64,000 bases of DNA from Arthrobacter sp. 135MFCol5.1 (GCF_000374865.1 NZ_KB895466.1:36849-100848), one strand, 5' to 3'. Positions 23,838-32,416 are shown, counted from the first letter of the stretch. Numbers and translations are program-made. The notes: a model not told the origin generated them from the letters alone.

Positions 23838-25309
23838 CTGCCCTTCCGTCCCGTCGGCCGGCGAAGGGACGTGGGCGGAATGGGCTCGTACAGCAGCGTC
23901 CGCACCCAGCGGTTCCCGGTCTCCCGGAGCTCCTTCCGGGTGGCGAAGCGGTAATGGAAACTTCGCACGCGCACCAGGCGCGGCGCGGCGCCGTCGAACG
24001 GGTCATGCCGGAGCAGCCGCAACACCTGCCGGTCCGCCACGAGCAGTTTGCCCAGGAAGGCATAGAACCATTCCTCGTGCACGCTCCGCAGCGGCAGGAA
24101 CCACATCAGCCAGTCCAGCCGCAGGTGGTACGGAGCCCACTGCCGGGGAATGCGGCTGACATCGCCGGGTTTGCCCTTGAAGCCGTACTCGCGCCAGTCC
24201 GACGCGTCCCCGGGGTTCCCGTCCAAGGTTCCTTCCACCACGATCTCGATGCGCTGCCTGGTCACCGTGCCGAAGGCGCCGTAGGCATTGACCAGCTGCC
24301 ACCGGTTGAAGCTGGCATTCATGAGCTGCCGGCGGGAGAAGAGGTTCCGCAAAGGCCAGTAGCTAAGGACCAGCAGCAGGAGGGACGCCGCCAGCGTTAT
24401 GGCCAGCCACCACAGGGGAGTGGCCGGTGCTGCGCTGGCGTGCCAGTCCGCCGGGACGGCCGGGATCACGGCGTGGGCCACGGGATCGCTGACCGCGGCA
24501 AACGCCAGGATGATCGCCATCCAGTTCAGCCATGCAAAGTTGCCGCTCGCCACCAGCCACAGCTGGGTGGCCACGACGACGGCCGCCGCCACGCCCGCCA
24601 CCGGCTGCGGGGCGAACAGCAGGAACGGCACCACCAGCTGGGCGATGTGGTTGCCCACCACTTCGATCCGGTGCAGCGGCTTCGGCAGCAGGTGTGCCTG
24701 CCTGCTGAGGGGGCCCGGCATGGGCTGGGTTTCATGGTGGTAGTACAAGGCCGTCAGGTCCCGCCACTCGCGGCCGCCGCGGATCTTGATCATGCCTGCC
24801 CCGAATTCCAGCCGGAACACCAGCCACACCACCAGGATCAGGATGGTCCGCGGCGGTTCCGTCTGGTCCGATCCCAGGAAGGCCACGGTGAAACCGGCCT
24901 CCAGCAGCAGCATCTCCCAGCCGAACCCGTAGAAGGTCTGCCCCACGTTCACGATGGACATGTACAAAAGCCACAGGGCAAGGAACGCCAGCAATGGAAC
25001 CCAGGGCGGTCCGGCCTGGGGGAGCCCGGCGACGAGCAGCGCCGAGACCGCCAGGCCTGCGGCGCAGACACCGCGCAGCAGCCGGTCGGAATACCGCCAA
25101 CGGAACAGCGTGGGCCGGGACAACCGGGAAAACGCGGCCAGGAAGTCCGGCACCGGAAGGAGGCCGCGCTCTCCGAGCAAGGCCGGGAACTGGTTCAGCG
25201 TGGACAGGAACGCAACGAAATACAACGCTGCGACGCCCCGTTGCAGCACCTGCCGGGCAAATTCATACTCCGGCGCATCGAACCAGGTGAGCCAGTCCAC
25301 GGTTTCCAC
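23834..25309 (-). CDS. Lipase maturation factor family membrane protein
   Basis: 491 aa, with about eight to nine hydrophobic helices in residues ~20-310 and a C-terminal soluble domain (~330-480). LMF-type hallmarks: WEMLLLEAGF, RLEFGAGMIKIRGGREWRDLTALYYHHETQPMPGP, and YGAFGTVTRQRIEIVVEGT...WREYGFKGKPGD...QWAPYHLRLDWLMWFLPL. In animals LMF1 matures secreted lipases; bacterial function is unknown. GTG 25309 gives 491 aa, but a candidate promoter (TTGACC-16-TAACGT, minus strand) overlaps that codon and would fit a leaderless GTG at 25300 (488 aa). Confidence 0.85.
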   Translation of the reverse strand: METVDWLTWFDAPEYEFARQVLQRGVAALYFVAFLSTLNQFPALLGERGLLPVPDFLAAFSRLSRPTLFRWRYSDRLLRGVCAAGLAVSALLVAGLPQAGPPWVPLLAFLALWLLYMSIVNVGQTFYGFGWEMLLLEAGFTVAFLGSDQTEPPRTILILVVWLVFRLEFGAGMIKIRGGREWRDLTALYYHHETQPMPGPLSRQAHLLPKPLHRIEVVGNHIAQLVVPFLLFAPQPVAGVAAAVVVATQLWLVASGNFAWLNWMAIILAFAAVSDPVAHAVIPAVPADWHASAAPATPLWWLAITLAASLLLLVLSYWPLRNLFSRRQLMNASFNRWQLVNAYGAFGTVTRQRIEIVVEGTLDGNPGDASDWREYGFKGKPGDVSRIPRQWAPYHLRLDWLMWFLPLRSVHEEWFYAFLGKLLVADRQVLRLLRHDPFDGAAPRLVRVRSFHYRFATRKELRETGNRWVRTLLYEPIPPTSLRRPTGRKGS

Positions 25310-25361
25310 GTTACGCCCGGCCGCCCGGCGGTCAAGGCGCAGCAGGCCCGGCCGCGTGCGG

Positions 25362-25367
25362 GATACT
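25362..25367 (+). promoter_or_regulatory. Leaderless -10 element for dxr
   Basis: GATACT followed by exactly six bases and ATG 25374, so transcription would begin at the A of the start codon. No -35 box or Shine-Dalgarno sequence is apparent. Confidence 0.4.
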
Positions 25368-25373
25368 TAACGG

Positions 25374-26558
25374 ATGCAGCCACGCAGAATCGTCCTCCTC
25401 GGATCCACCGGTTCCATCGGCACCCAGGCGATCGACGTCGTCGACGGCGCCCCGCACCTGTTCGAGGTGGTGGCACTCAGTGCCGGTGGCGGCAACCTTG
25501 AACTGCTGGCCCGCCAGGCGGTCCACACCGGCGCCGCCGTGGTGGGCATCGCCGCCGGTGACCCCCGCCGGCTGGAATCCCTTATCCGGGAAGCAGCAGC
25601 CGCCGCCGGCCGTCCCGGGTACCGCCCGGAAATCGTGGCCGGACCTGACGCCTCGGCCCGGATCGCCGCGGTGGAAGCGGACGTGGTCCTCAACGGCATC
25701 ACCGGTTCCATTGGCCTGGCGCCCACCCTTGCGGCACTCCGCTCCGGGGCCACCCTGGCCCTGGCCAACAAGGAATCGCTGATCGTTGGCGGCAGCCTGG
25801 TCAAGGCTGCGGCCAAGGAAGGCCAGATTGTGCCCGTCGACTCGGAACACTCGGCGATCGCCCAGTGCCTGCGCGCAGGGACGGCAGCCGAGGTGGACCG
25901 GCTCATCCTGACCGCCTCGGGGGGGCCTTTCCGCGGCAGGAGCCGGGAGCAGCTGCATTCCGTCACGCCACGCGAGGCGCTGGCGCACCCCACCTGGGAC
26001 ATGGGGGTCATGGTCACCACCAATTCGGCCACCCTGGTCAACAAGGGACTGGAAGTCATCGAAGCCCACCTGCTGTTCGATATCCCGCTCGACCGGATCG
26101 ATGTGGTGGTGCACCCGCAGTCCGTCGTCCATTCCATGGTCCAGTTCGTTGACGGCTCCACCATTGCCCAGGCCTCCCCGCCGGACATGCGGCTTCCGAT
26201 TGCCCTTGGCCTGGGCTGGCCGGCCCGGGTACCCATGGCCGCGCCCGCCTGCGACTGGACCCAGGCCGCCACCTGGACCTTTGAACCCCTGGATGCTGCA
26301 GCCTTCCCGGCCGTTGACCTTGCCAAGGACGCCGCCAAGCAAGGCAGCACCTTCCCTGCTGTTTTCAATGCGGCCAACGAAGAGGCCGTTACGGCGTTCC
26401 ATGCGGGCCGGATCCGGTTCACCGACATCGTCGATACCGTGGACGGGGTGCTCAGCGAACACTCAGGTTCCTCCGGGCTGACAGTGGAGTCGGTGCTGGA
26501 TGCTGAAAGCTGGGCACGCGCCCGCGCCCACGAACGTTTAGCAGTCAGCAGTCTCTAG
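25374..26558 (+). CDS. dxr: 1-deoxy-D-xylulose 5-phosphate reductoisomerase
   Basis: 394 aa; second step of the MEP isoprenoid pathway (DXP to MEP, NADPH). NADPH loop LLGSTGSIGTQAIDVV at the N-terminus, LALANKESLIVGGSLV, metal/substrate site PVDSEHSAIAQCL, flexible loop TASGGPFRG, HPTWDMG and the C-terminal FNAANEEAVTAF are all present. The first gene of the conserved dxr-rip1-ispG block, divergent from the LMF gene with only ~65 bases between them. Confidence 0.97.
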   Translation: MQPRRIVLLGSTGSIGTQAIDVVDGAPHLFEVVALSAGGGNLELLARQAVHTGAAVVGIAAGDPRRLESLIREAAAAAGRPGYRPEIVAGPDASARIAAVEADVVLNGITGSIGLAPTLAALRSGATLALANKESLIVGGSLVKAAAKEGQIVPVDSEHSAIAQCLRAGTAAEVDRLILTASGGPFRGRSREQLHSVTPREALAHPTWDMGVMVTTNSATLVNKGLEVIEAHLLFDIPLDRIDVVVHPQSVVHSMVQFVDGSTIAQASPPDMRLPIALGLGWPARVPMAAPACDWTQAATWTFEPLDAAAFPAVDLAKDAAKQGSTFPAVFNAANEEAVTAFHAGRIRFTDIVDTVDGVLSEHSGSSGLTVESVLDAESWARARAHERLAVSSL

Positions 26559-26575
26559 GAAGCAGCAGCACCTCC

Positions 26576-27904
26576 ATGACCCCTGTCCTACTTTTCATCC
26601 TCGGCGTCGTCTTCGTGGCCGTCGGCATTGCCGTGTCCATCGCCCTCCACGAGGTGGGGCACCTGGTGCCGGCCAAGCTCTTCAAGGTGCGCGTCACCAA
26701 GTACATGATCGGCTTCGGGCCCACCCTCTGGTCACGCCGCAAGGGTGAAACCGAGTACGGCGTGAAAGCCGTTCCGCTGGGCGGCTACGTCTCGATGATC
26801 GGCATGTACCCGCCCAACAAGGAGGACGGCTCGGTCCGGCCCTCCAGTACCGGGATGTTCCAGACGCTGGCTACGGAAGCCCGGTCACTAGCCCACGAAG
26901 AGGTAGGACCCGGCGACCACGACCGCGTCTTCTACCGGCTGCCGGTCTGGAAAAAAGTGATCGTGATGCTGGGCGGGCCGGCCATGAACATGGTCCTTGG
27001 GGTGGTGCTGACGGCCGTCCTCCTGATGGGATTTGGCATTGCCACCGCCACCACCACCATCTCCGACGTCTCCAAATGCCAAGTGGCCGCAGGGCAGACC
27101 GTCGATCCCGACTCTGCCGACTGCCAGCTGACCCCCGCGGCAGCGGCGGGACTCAAACCCAATGACACCATCACCTCCTTCGACGGCAAGGCCGTCACCA
27201 GCTGGGACCAGCTGACGGAGTGGATCCGCGCCTCTGCCGGCAAGGAAGTGGCCATCACCGTTCAGCGGGACGGCGCTGCCGTGTCAACCACGGTGACGCC
27301 GGTCCTGTCTTCCCGGCCCGTGATGGGCGCCGACGGGCGGCAGGCCACCGATGCTGCCGGCAACCTCCAGTACCAGGACGTCGGTTTCCTTGGCATCGGC
27401 GCGCAAACGGCGCTCGTGTCCCAGCCGGCGTCGTCCGTCCTGCCCATGGCCGGAGAGAACATCCGGCAGGTGGCCGGCGTGGTGTTCAACCTGCCCGCCC
27501 GTGTGGTGGGCGTAGCCAAGGCCGCTTTCAGCGAGGAACCCCGGGACCCCAACGGCCCCATCAGCGTGGTGGGCGTGGGCCGGGTGGCCGGCGAGGTTGC
27601 CGCCATGGAAGCTGTCCCGCTCCAGTCCCGGCTCGCCACCCTCGTGGGCCTGATGGCCGGCCTGAACTTCGCACTGGCCGTATTCAACCTCATCCCGCTG
27701 CTGCCCCTTGACGGCGGCCATGTGGCCGGAGCCCTGTACGAAGGAGCGCGCCGCGCCGTGGCCAGGCTGCGCGGCCGGCCGGACCCGGGAGCGTTCGACA
27801 TCGCGAAACTGCTGCCCGTGACCTACGTCGTGGCGGCTTTGTTGATGGGCATGAGCGCCCTGTTGATCTACGCGGACATCGTCAAGCCCGTCAATCTGTT
27901 CTGA
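26576..27904 (+). CDS. rip1: Site-2 intramembrane metalloprotease (M50, RseP/Rip1-type)
   Basis: 442 aa. Zinc-binding HEVGH at residues 25-29 in the first membrane helix and the second metal motif NLIPLLPLDGGH (Asp ~379) in the third, a PDZ domain between (~165-235, LKPNDTITSFDGKAVTSWDQLTEWI) and four membrane helices. It cleaves membrane anti-sigma factors in related actinobacteria. Compared with E. coli RseP there is one PDZ domain, as in mycobacterial Rip1. It follows dxr by 17 bases. The GDHDRVFYRLPVWKKV segment marks the periplasmic hairpin. Confidence 0.92.
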   Translation: MTPVLLFILGVVFVAVGIAVSIALHEVGHLVPAKLFKVRVTKYMIGFGPTLWSRRKGETEYGVKAVPLGGYVSMIGMYPPNKEDGSVRPSSTGMFQTLATEARSLAHEEVGPGDHDRVFYRLPVWKKVIVMLGGPAMNMVLGVVLTAVLLMGFGIATATTTISDVSKCQVAAGQTVDPDSADCQLTPAAAAGLKPNDTITSFDGKAVTSWDQLTEWIRASAGKEVAITVQRDGAAVSTTVTPVLSSRPVMGADGRQATDAAGNLQYQDVGFLGIGAQTALVSQPASSVLPMAGENIRQVAGVVFNLPARVVGVAKAAFSEEPRDPNGPISVVGVGRVAGEVAAMEAVPLQSRLATLVGLMAGLNFALAVFNLIPLLPLDGGHVAGALYEGARRAVARLRGRPDPGAFDIAKLLPVTYVVAALLMGMSALLIYADIVKPVNLF

Positions 27905-27912
27905 CATCAGCC

Positions 27913-27942
27913 GATTTAGGCTGACTTTGCTAAATCAGTCAG
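27913..27942 (+). promoter_or_regulatory. Two interlocked inverted repeats upstream of the SatD-like gene
   Basis: GATTTAG (27913-27919) pairs with CTAAATC (27930-27936), and CTGACT (27921-27926) pairs with AGTCAG (27937-27942); both have 10-base loops. The two palindromes overlap by half, in a locally AT-rich stretch just upstream of the -35 box. A likely operator, possibly for the HTH of the SatD-like protein itself. Confidence 0.5.
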
Positions 27943-27948
27943 ATTTGA

Positions 27949-27977
27949 TTGATTGTTATGAATCACCCGCCTATGGT
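27949..27977 (+). promoter_or_regulatory. Leaderless promoter of the SatD-like gene
   Basis: TTGATT (27949-27954), 17 bases, TATGGT (27972-27977), then six bases to ATG 27984. Predicted transcription start coincides with the A of the start codon; no Shine-Dalgarno is present. Confidence 0.55.
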
Positions 27978-27983
27978 TGATCT

Positions 27984-28721
27984 ATGTTCGTAATGACGAT
28001 CGACCAGCGTGGCAGCACGGGTGACCTGGACCGGGTCCCGGGTTTCATTGAGCAGATCGCGCGCCTCGAACCTGCCGGGGCCGGCAGGCCGGCTTTCGAG
28101 CGGTCGGTCGGCGACGAAGTCCAAGGGGTGGTGCGGGACGCTGATGCCGTCGTGGACATCGCCCTGTACGCGCTCCGCGAAGGGCACTGGTACGTCGGCA
28201 TCGGCGTCGGAACCGTGACGCTGCCGGCGGGTGCCAGCCCGCGGGAAGGCACCGGAACCGCGTTCGTGGCTGCCCGGAAGGCCGTTGAGCGCGCCAAGGC
28301 CGCCGCTTCCCAAGTGCCGGTGTCAGTGGTGGCCGGCATCATGGCGGGGGAGGCGGGCGGGAATACCCCGGCCGGGGAAGGGGAGCGGACATGCGCCAAA
28401 GCCGAAGCGGTGCTCCGGCTGCTGGGCCGCCTGGTCCAAGAGCGGACGGAAGCCCAGTGGCGGGTGGTTGACGCGCTGCGGCACTTGGACGCCGGCGCGC
28501 CCGGAGCCGGCCGGCCTGGTCCGGCCCGGCACGGCAGCCAAAAGCAGGTGGCCAGGGAACTTGGAATATCGGAGCAGTCCGTGAGCCGTACCGTGCTTCG
28601 CTCCGGATGGCAGGAAGAATGGGCAGCACGGCCGGCCGCATCGCTGCTGCTTGATCTCGCCCAAGCACAGGTGGTCCCGGCCGTACAGGAAACCGGAGCC
28701 GGCGATGGAGGAGTCAAGTGA
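27984..28721 (+). CDS. SatD-family protein: cyclase/palm-like N-terminus plus helix-turn-helix
   Basis: 245 aa. Residues ~1-118 begin with a hydrophobic strand and Asp (MFVMTIDQRGS, D7), then RSVGDEVQGVV (D44-E45), YVGIGVGTV (~70-78) and GTGTAFVAARKAVERAK (~89-105). This D ... GDE ... GIGxG ... AR pattern resembles class III nucleotide cyclases and other palm domains. A C-terminal HTH (QKQVARELGISEQSVSRTVLRSG, ~186-208) suggests DNA binding. SatD was named in Streptococcus mutans; its molecular role is not established. It lies between rip1 and ispG, overlaps the next membrane-protein gene (GTGA), and probably regulates itself. Confidence 0.75.
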   Translation: MFVMTIDQRGSTGDLDRVPGFIEQIARLEPAGAGRPAFERSVGDEVQGVVRDADAVVDIALYALREGHWYVGIGVGTVTLPAGASPREGTGTAFVAARKAVERAKAAASQVPVSVVAGIMAGEAGGNTPAGEGERTCAKAEAVLRLLGRLVQERTEAQWRVVDALRHLDAGAPGAGRPGPARHGSQKQVARELGISEQSVSRTVLRSGWQEEWAARPAASLLLDLAQAQVVPAVQETGAGDGGVK

Positions 28722-29200
28722 CCGCAGTGTGGGTGGCCGTGGCCTTGGCGGTGGCAGGTTTCGTGGGATGGCCGGTGACGGCCTTGGTGTTCAAGCTCGC
28801 CAGGACCATTGACGACAAAGCCGATGCCGCCACGACGGCAACGGACGCCGGCTCCGCTGCCCAGGACCCGTCTGCCGACGTCACGGTGGACGGCGAGCTG
28901 ACGGCGCAACCCGGGCCGGCGGCGTCGAACGGAACGGACGCAGCAGCGTCGGCTCCGGGCCAGCGCATCCTGCGCGGCGGCGCCATCATCGGCGTGCTGG
29001 AACGGCTCGGCGTATGCCTTGCCATCCTGGCCGGCCAGCCGGTCGCCATCGCCTACATCGTCGCGATCAAGGGCCTCGGCAGGTTCGCTGAACTCAAGGA
29101 GACCCCTGTGGCCGCGGAGCGCTTCATCATCGGAACCCTCACCTCCATGCTCTGGGCGGCAGGAACCGCAGCCGCCGCCAAAGTCCTTTTCCTGCAGTAA
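28718..29200 (+). CDS. DUF3307-like membrane protein paired with SatD
   Basis: 160 aa. An N-terminal helix (VWVAVALAVAGFVGWPVTALVF), a ~60-residue Ala/Asp-rich linker, then a conserved-looking block RGGAIIGVLERLGVCLAILAGQPVAIAYIVAIKGLGRFAELK...AERFIIGTLTSMLWA. That block resembles the C-terminal half of DUF3307 proteins, which are known SatD neighbours, so this is a truncated or divergent member. GTG start overlaps the SatD TGA, with GGAGG just upstream. Probably the membrane effector or partner of the SatD-like protein (inference). Confidence 0.65.
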   Translation: MTAVWVAVALAVAGFVGWPVTALVFKLARTIDDKADAATTATDAGSAAQDPSADVTVDGELTAQPGPAASNGTDAAASAPGQRILRGGAIIGVLERLGVCLAILAGQPVAIAYIVAIKGLGRFAELKETPVAAERFIIGTLTSMLWAAGTAAAAKVLFLQ

Positions 29201-29259
29201 ACGTCCACCGCGTCCTCGAACCGGGACAGCCCGGATGGGTACGAAGGCAGGCATGGCGA

Positions 29260-29265
29260 TAGGGT
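29260..29265 (+). promoter_or_regulatory. Leaderless -10 element for the YciI-like gene
   Basis: TAGGGT followed by six bases and ATG 29272; the start codon would be the 5' end of the mRNA. No convincing -35. Confidence 0.35.
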
Positions 29266-29271
29266 AGCCGT

Positions 29272-29565
29272 ATGACAGTTTTTGCCGTTGAGTACGTTTA
29301 CGCCGCCAACTCCACCGAAACCCGCAACGAGGTCCGGCCCGCGCACCGCGAATGGACAGGCGGCCTGGCGCAGGACGGGGTCATCGTGGCCAGCGGACCC
29401 TACGGCGACGGGGCCGGTGCCCTCCTGATCTTCACGGCAACAGACGAAGCTGCCCTGAACTCGATCCTTAAGCAGGACCCGTTTGCCGCGGCCGGCGTCA
29501 TTGCCGGGACCCGCATCACTGAATGGTCACCGGTCACCGGCATGCTTGCCGGGCTCGCCGCGTAA
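29272..29565 (+). CDS. YciI-family protein
   Basis: 97 aa small alpha-beta barrel of the YciI/YCII type: YVYAANSTETRNEVRPAHREWTGGLAQDGVIVASGPYGDGAGALLIF, with the family's conserved His (HREW) and the GPY...GALLIF strand. Usually dimeric; biochemical role unclear. It sits alone between the SatD pair and ispG with its own candidate promoter. Confidence 0.85.
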   Translation: MTVFAVEYVYAANSTETRNEVRPAHREWTGGLAQDGVIVASGPYGDGAGALLIFTATDEAALNSILKQDPFAAAGVIAGTRITEWSPVTGMLAGLAA

Positions 29566-29599
29566 CCGCATCCCTACCCTTTCAACCCAAGGAGTCCAC

Positions 29600-30766
29600 G
29601 TGACCTCGGTCAGCCTGGGAATGCCGTCAGCACCGCCGCCCGTCCTGGCACCCCGCCGCAAGACGCGCCAGATCAAAGTCGGCTCGGTAGGCGTGGGATC
29701 TGATTTCCCCATCAGCGTGCAGTCCATGACCACCACGCCCACCACGGACATCAACGCCACCCTCCAGCAGATTGCTGAGCTGACGGCGTCCGGCTGCGAC
29801 ATCGTGCGCGTCGCGTGCCCGTCCGCAGACGATGCCGAGGCGCTGCCCATCATCGCCCGCAAGTCCCAGATCCCGGTGATCGCAGACATCCACTTCCAGC
29901 CCAAGTATGTCTTCGCCGCCATCGAGGCCGGTTGCGCGGCAGTGCGCGTGAACCCCGGGAACATCCGGAAGTTCGATGACCAGGTCAAGGAAATCGCGGC
30001 CGCCGCGAAGGACCACGGCACCTCGATCCGGATCGGCGTCAATGCAGGCTCCCTGGAACCGGGCATCCTCAAGAAGTACGGCAAGGCCACCCCCGAAGCG
30101 CTCGTCGAGTCCGCTGTCTGGGAAGCGTCCCTTTTCGAGGAACACGGCTTCCACGACTTCAAGATCTCGGTCAAGCACAACGACCCCGTGATCATGGTGG
30201 CCGCCTACGAAATGCTCGCCGAAAAGGGCGACTGGCCGCTGCACCTCGGCGTCACGGAGGCCGGCCCCGCGTTCCAGGGGACCATCAAGTCCGCCACCGC
30301 GTTCGGGGCCCTGCTGTCCCGGGGGATCGGTGACACCATCCGGGTGTCCCTGTCCGCCCCGCCGGTGGAGGAAATCAAGGTGGGCAACCAGATCCTCCAG
30401 TCCCTCAACCTTCGTCCCCGCAAGCTGGAAATCGTCTCCTGCCCCTCCTGCGGACGGGCCCAGGTGGACGTCTACACTTTGGCCGAGCAGGTCACCGCCG
30501 GGCTGGAAGGGATGGAGATCCCGCTGCGCGTCGCTGTCATGGGCTGCGTCGTGAACGGTCCGGGCGAGGCCCGCGAAGCGGACCTCGGCGTTGCGTCCGG
30601 AAACGGCAAGGGCCAGATCTTTGTGAAGGGCGAGGTCATCAAGACTGTCCCTGAGAGCCAGATTGTTGAGACACTGATCGAAGAGGCCATGCGTATCGCG
30701 GAAGAGATGGGGGAGGCCGATGGCGAAGATGCTGTCAAGGGTAGCCCCGTGGTTAGCGTCTCGTAG
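29600..30766 (+). CDS. ispG: 4-hydroxy-3-methylbut-2-en-1-yl diphosphate synthase
   Basis: 388 aa; [4Fe-4S] enzyme of the MEP pathway. QSMTTTPTTDINATLQQI, ADIHFQP, VRVNPGNI and GVNAGSLE form the TIM barrel; cluster-binding cysteines lie in SCPSCGRAQVD and VMGCVVNGPGEA. GTG 29600 follows AAGGAG. The C-terminus runs ~47 bases into the GNAT gene. Confidence 0.96.
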   Translation: MTSVSLGMPSAPPPVLAPRRKTRQIKVGSVGVGSDFPISVQSMTTTPTTDINATLQQIAELTASGCDIVRVACPSADDAEALPIIARKSQIPVIADIHFQPKYVFAAIEAGCAAVRVNPGNIRKFDDQVKEIAAAAKDHGTSIRIGVNAGSLEPGILKKYGKATPEALVESAVWEASLFEEHGFHDFKISVKHNDPVIMVAAYEMLAEKGDWPLHLGVTEAGPAFQGTIKSATAFGALLSRGIGDTIRVSLSAPPVEEIKVGNQILQSLNLRPRKLEIVSCPSCGRAQVDVYTLAEQVTAGLEGMEIPLRVAVMGCVVNGPGEAREADLGVASGNGKGQIFVKGEVIKTVPESQIVETLIEEAMRIAEEMGEADGEDAVKGSPVVSVS

Positions 30767-31619
30767 GGACGATCCCGACCCTGCGGGTATTTCCGTCCGA
30801 ACGCTTGACGGCCAGGACACCGCGGCGCTGACCAGTCTGGCGCAGCAGGATCCCGTTACCAACGTGTTCATCCTGGCGCATTTGCGCGCCACGGGCACCG
30901 CAGCACCCACTGCCGGAGGCGCCGGCGTTCTGGGCGTGTTCGACAACGGCGTCCTTTCCGGTGCCTGCTGGGCCGGGGCAAACCTGGTGCCGGTCCAGCT
31001 TGACCCCGCCCTTGCGCCGCTGGTAGCCGGGGCCGCGAACAGCTCCGGGCGCCGGTATGCGTCCGCCTTTGGGCCTGCGGAGGCAGTGCTGGCCCTTCAT
31101 GCGGAACTCGCCCAACTGGGCCACCGTGCCCACGAAGTGCGGGCGGACCAGCCGCTGATGGTCATCGCGGAGCGGCCACGGGTCCAGCCCCACCCGGGTT
31201 TGGCCCAGGGCAACCTGGCCGACTTTGACCGTATCCTTCCGGCCTGCGCCGCCATGTTTGAGGAAGAAGTAGGATACTCGCCATACTTGGGCGGCCGGGA
31301 GTTCTACAGCCGCCGGGTGGAAGGCCTCATCCGGCAGGGCCACTCCCTGGTCCACCTGAACGAGGCACATGAAGTGGTTTTCAAGGCCGAACTGGGGGCC
31401 GTCACCGCGGACGTCACCCAGGTCCAGGGTGTGTGGATGAATCCCCGGTACCGCGGCCAGGGGCTGAGCTCCGGCTACATGTCCGCCGTGGTGGAAAGAG
31501 CGCAGAAGATCGCGCCCGTGACCAGCCTGTACGTCAACGGCTTCAACACCAAGGCCCGGTCCACGTACGAACGTGTCGGCTTCCGGCAGGTGGGTACGTT
31601 CGCTACAGTTCTTTTCTAG
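30720..31619 (+). CDS. GNAT acetyltransferase with DUF4081 N-terminal domain
   Basis: 299 aa. The N-terminal DUF4081-like half (VRTLDGQDTAALTSLAQQDPVTNVFILAHL...) is followed by a GNAT domain with VQGVWMNPRYRGQGLSSGYMSAVVE (acetyl-CoA loop RGQGLS) and YVNGFNTKARSTYERVGFRQVG. A gene of this type follows ispG in other actinobacteria. It starts within the end of ispG (ATG 30720, or ATG 30729). Substrate unknown. Confidence 0.88.
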   Translation: MAKMLSRVAPWLASRRDDPDPAGISVRTLDGQDTAALTSLAQQDPVTNVFILAHLRATGTAAPTAGGAGVLGVFDNGVLSGACWAGANLVPVQLDPALAPLVAGAANSSGRRYASAFGPAEAVLALHAELAQLGHRAHEVRADQPLMVIAERPRVQPHPGLAQGNLADFDRILPACAAMFEEEVGYSPYLGGREFYSRRVEGLIRQGHSLVHLNEAHEVVFKAELGAVTADVTQVQGVWMNPRYRGQGLSSGYMSAVVERAQKIAPVTSLYVNGFNTKARSTYERVGFRQVGTFATVLF

Positions 31620-31657
31620 CGGCGTCCGCCGGAGGAGAACTGAAAATTGGGGGAAAA

Positions 31658-32416
31658 ATGAAGAAGACCGTGCTGGGAACATTCGGGGCTTCTGCCCTCC
31701 TGGCCATGGCGGTATCCGGGTGCGGGGGACCGGCCACCCCGCAGGCCGCGGATTCCCCGACCGCAGCGCCAGCGGCGTCACAGACCACAGCCGCCCCAAC
31801 TCCCACGGCAACGCCCACGCCTACCGCCAAGGCCTATACGTCCGAACAGCTTGCTGCCATCGTGGGGCAGGTCAGGGACTCGGCGGACCGCAGGCTGACA
31901 GTCCTGCCCGCCGTTGATATCACCAAGACGCTGGACCAGACCAAGACTATGCTCGCGTCGATCGACGTCAAGCCCGCGGAGTGCAAGGAACTCGCAGCTG
32001 CCAGCGCCGTGCCGAACGTCGATGGCGCCACCATGGCCATCGGCATGAGCACCGACGCCGGCACCGGCGCGGCGACCGCGCTATCGCTGATCGCCGGCCT
32101 GGACCAGAGCCTGCTGGGCAAGGTGGCCAGCTCCGCGGACCAGCTGGCCAAGTGCTCCTCCATGACCATGACGGCCTCGGGCATGGAGGTCTCGGTCACC
32201 GTGAAGGCCCTGCAGGGCGTGGGCTCTGTTCCCGGCGTCTTCGCATACCGTACGGACGCCACCTTGCCGGACGGCCGTACGCAGTCCACGGTCACGGCGC
32301 AGGCGGTGCAGCAGGGCGTGGTGCTCACTTCCGTCGCCTCCGGGGGCGCGAGCGAGGACGACGCCGTCCAACGGGCCGGTGCGCTCCTCGACTCGGCTGC
32401 TGCCCTGGTCAAATAG
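31658..32416 (+). CDS. Secreted lipoprotein of unknown function
   Basis: 252 aa. Signal peptide MKKTVLGTFGASALLAMAVSGC with lipobox VSG-C22. A Thr/Ala/Pro-rich stalk (residues ~27-57) precedes a soluble domain of ~190 residues that is rich in Ala/Thr and has one Cys pair (PAECKEL, AKCSSM). No family recognised. Start ATG has GGGGA upstream. The stop overlaps the convergent TetR gene by eight bases. Confidence 0.75.
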   Translation: MKKTVLGTFGASALLAMAVSGCGGPATPQAADSPTAAPAASQTTAAPTPTATPTPTAKAYTSEQLAAIVGQVRDSADRRLTVLPAVDITKTLDQTKTMLASIDVKPAECKELAAASAVPNVDGATMAIGMSTDAGTGAATALSLIAGLDQSLLGKVASSADQLAKCSSMTMTASGMEVSVTVKALQGVGSVPGVFAYRTDATLPDGRTQSTVTAQAVQQGVVLTSVASGGASEDDAVQRAGALLDSAAALVK

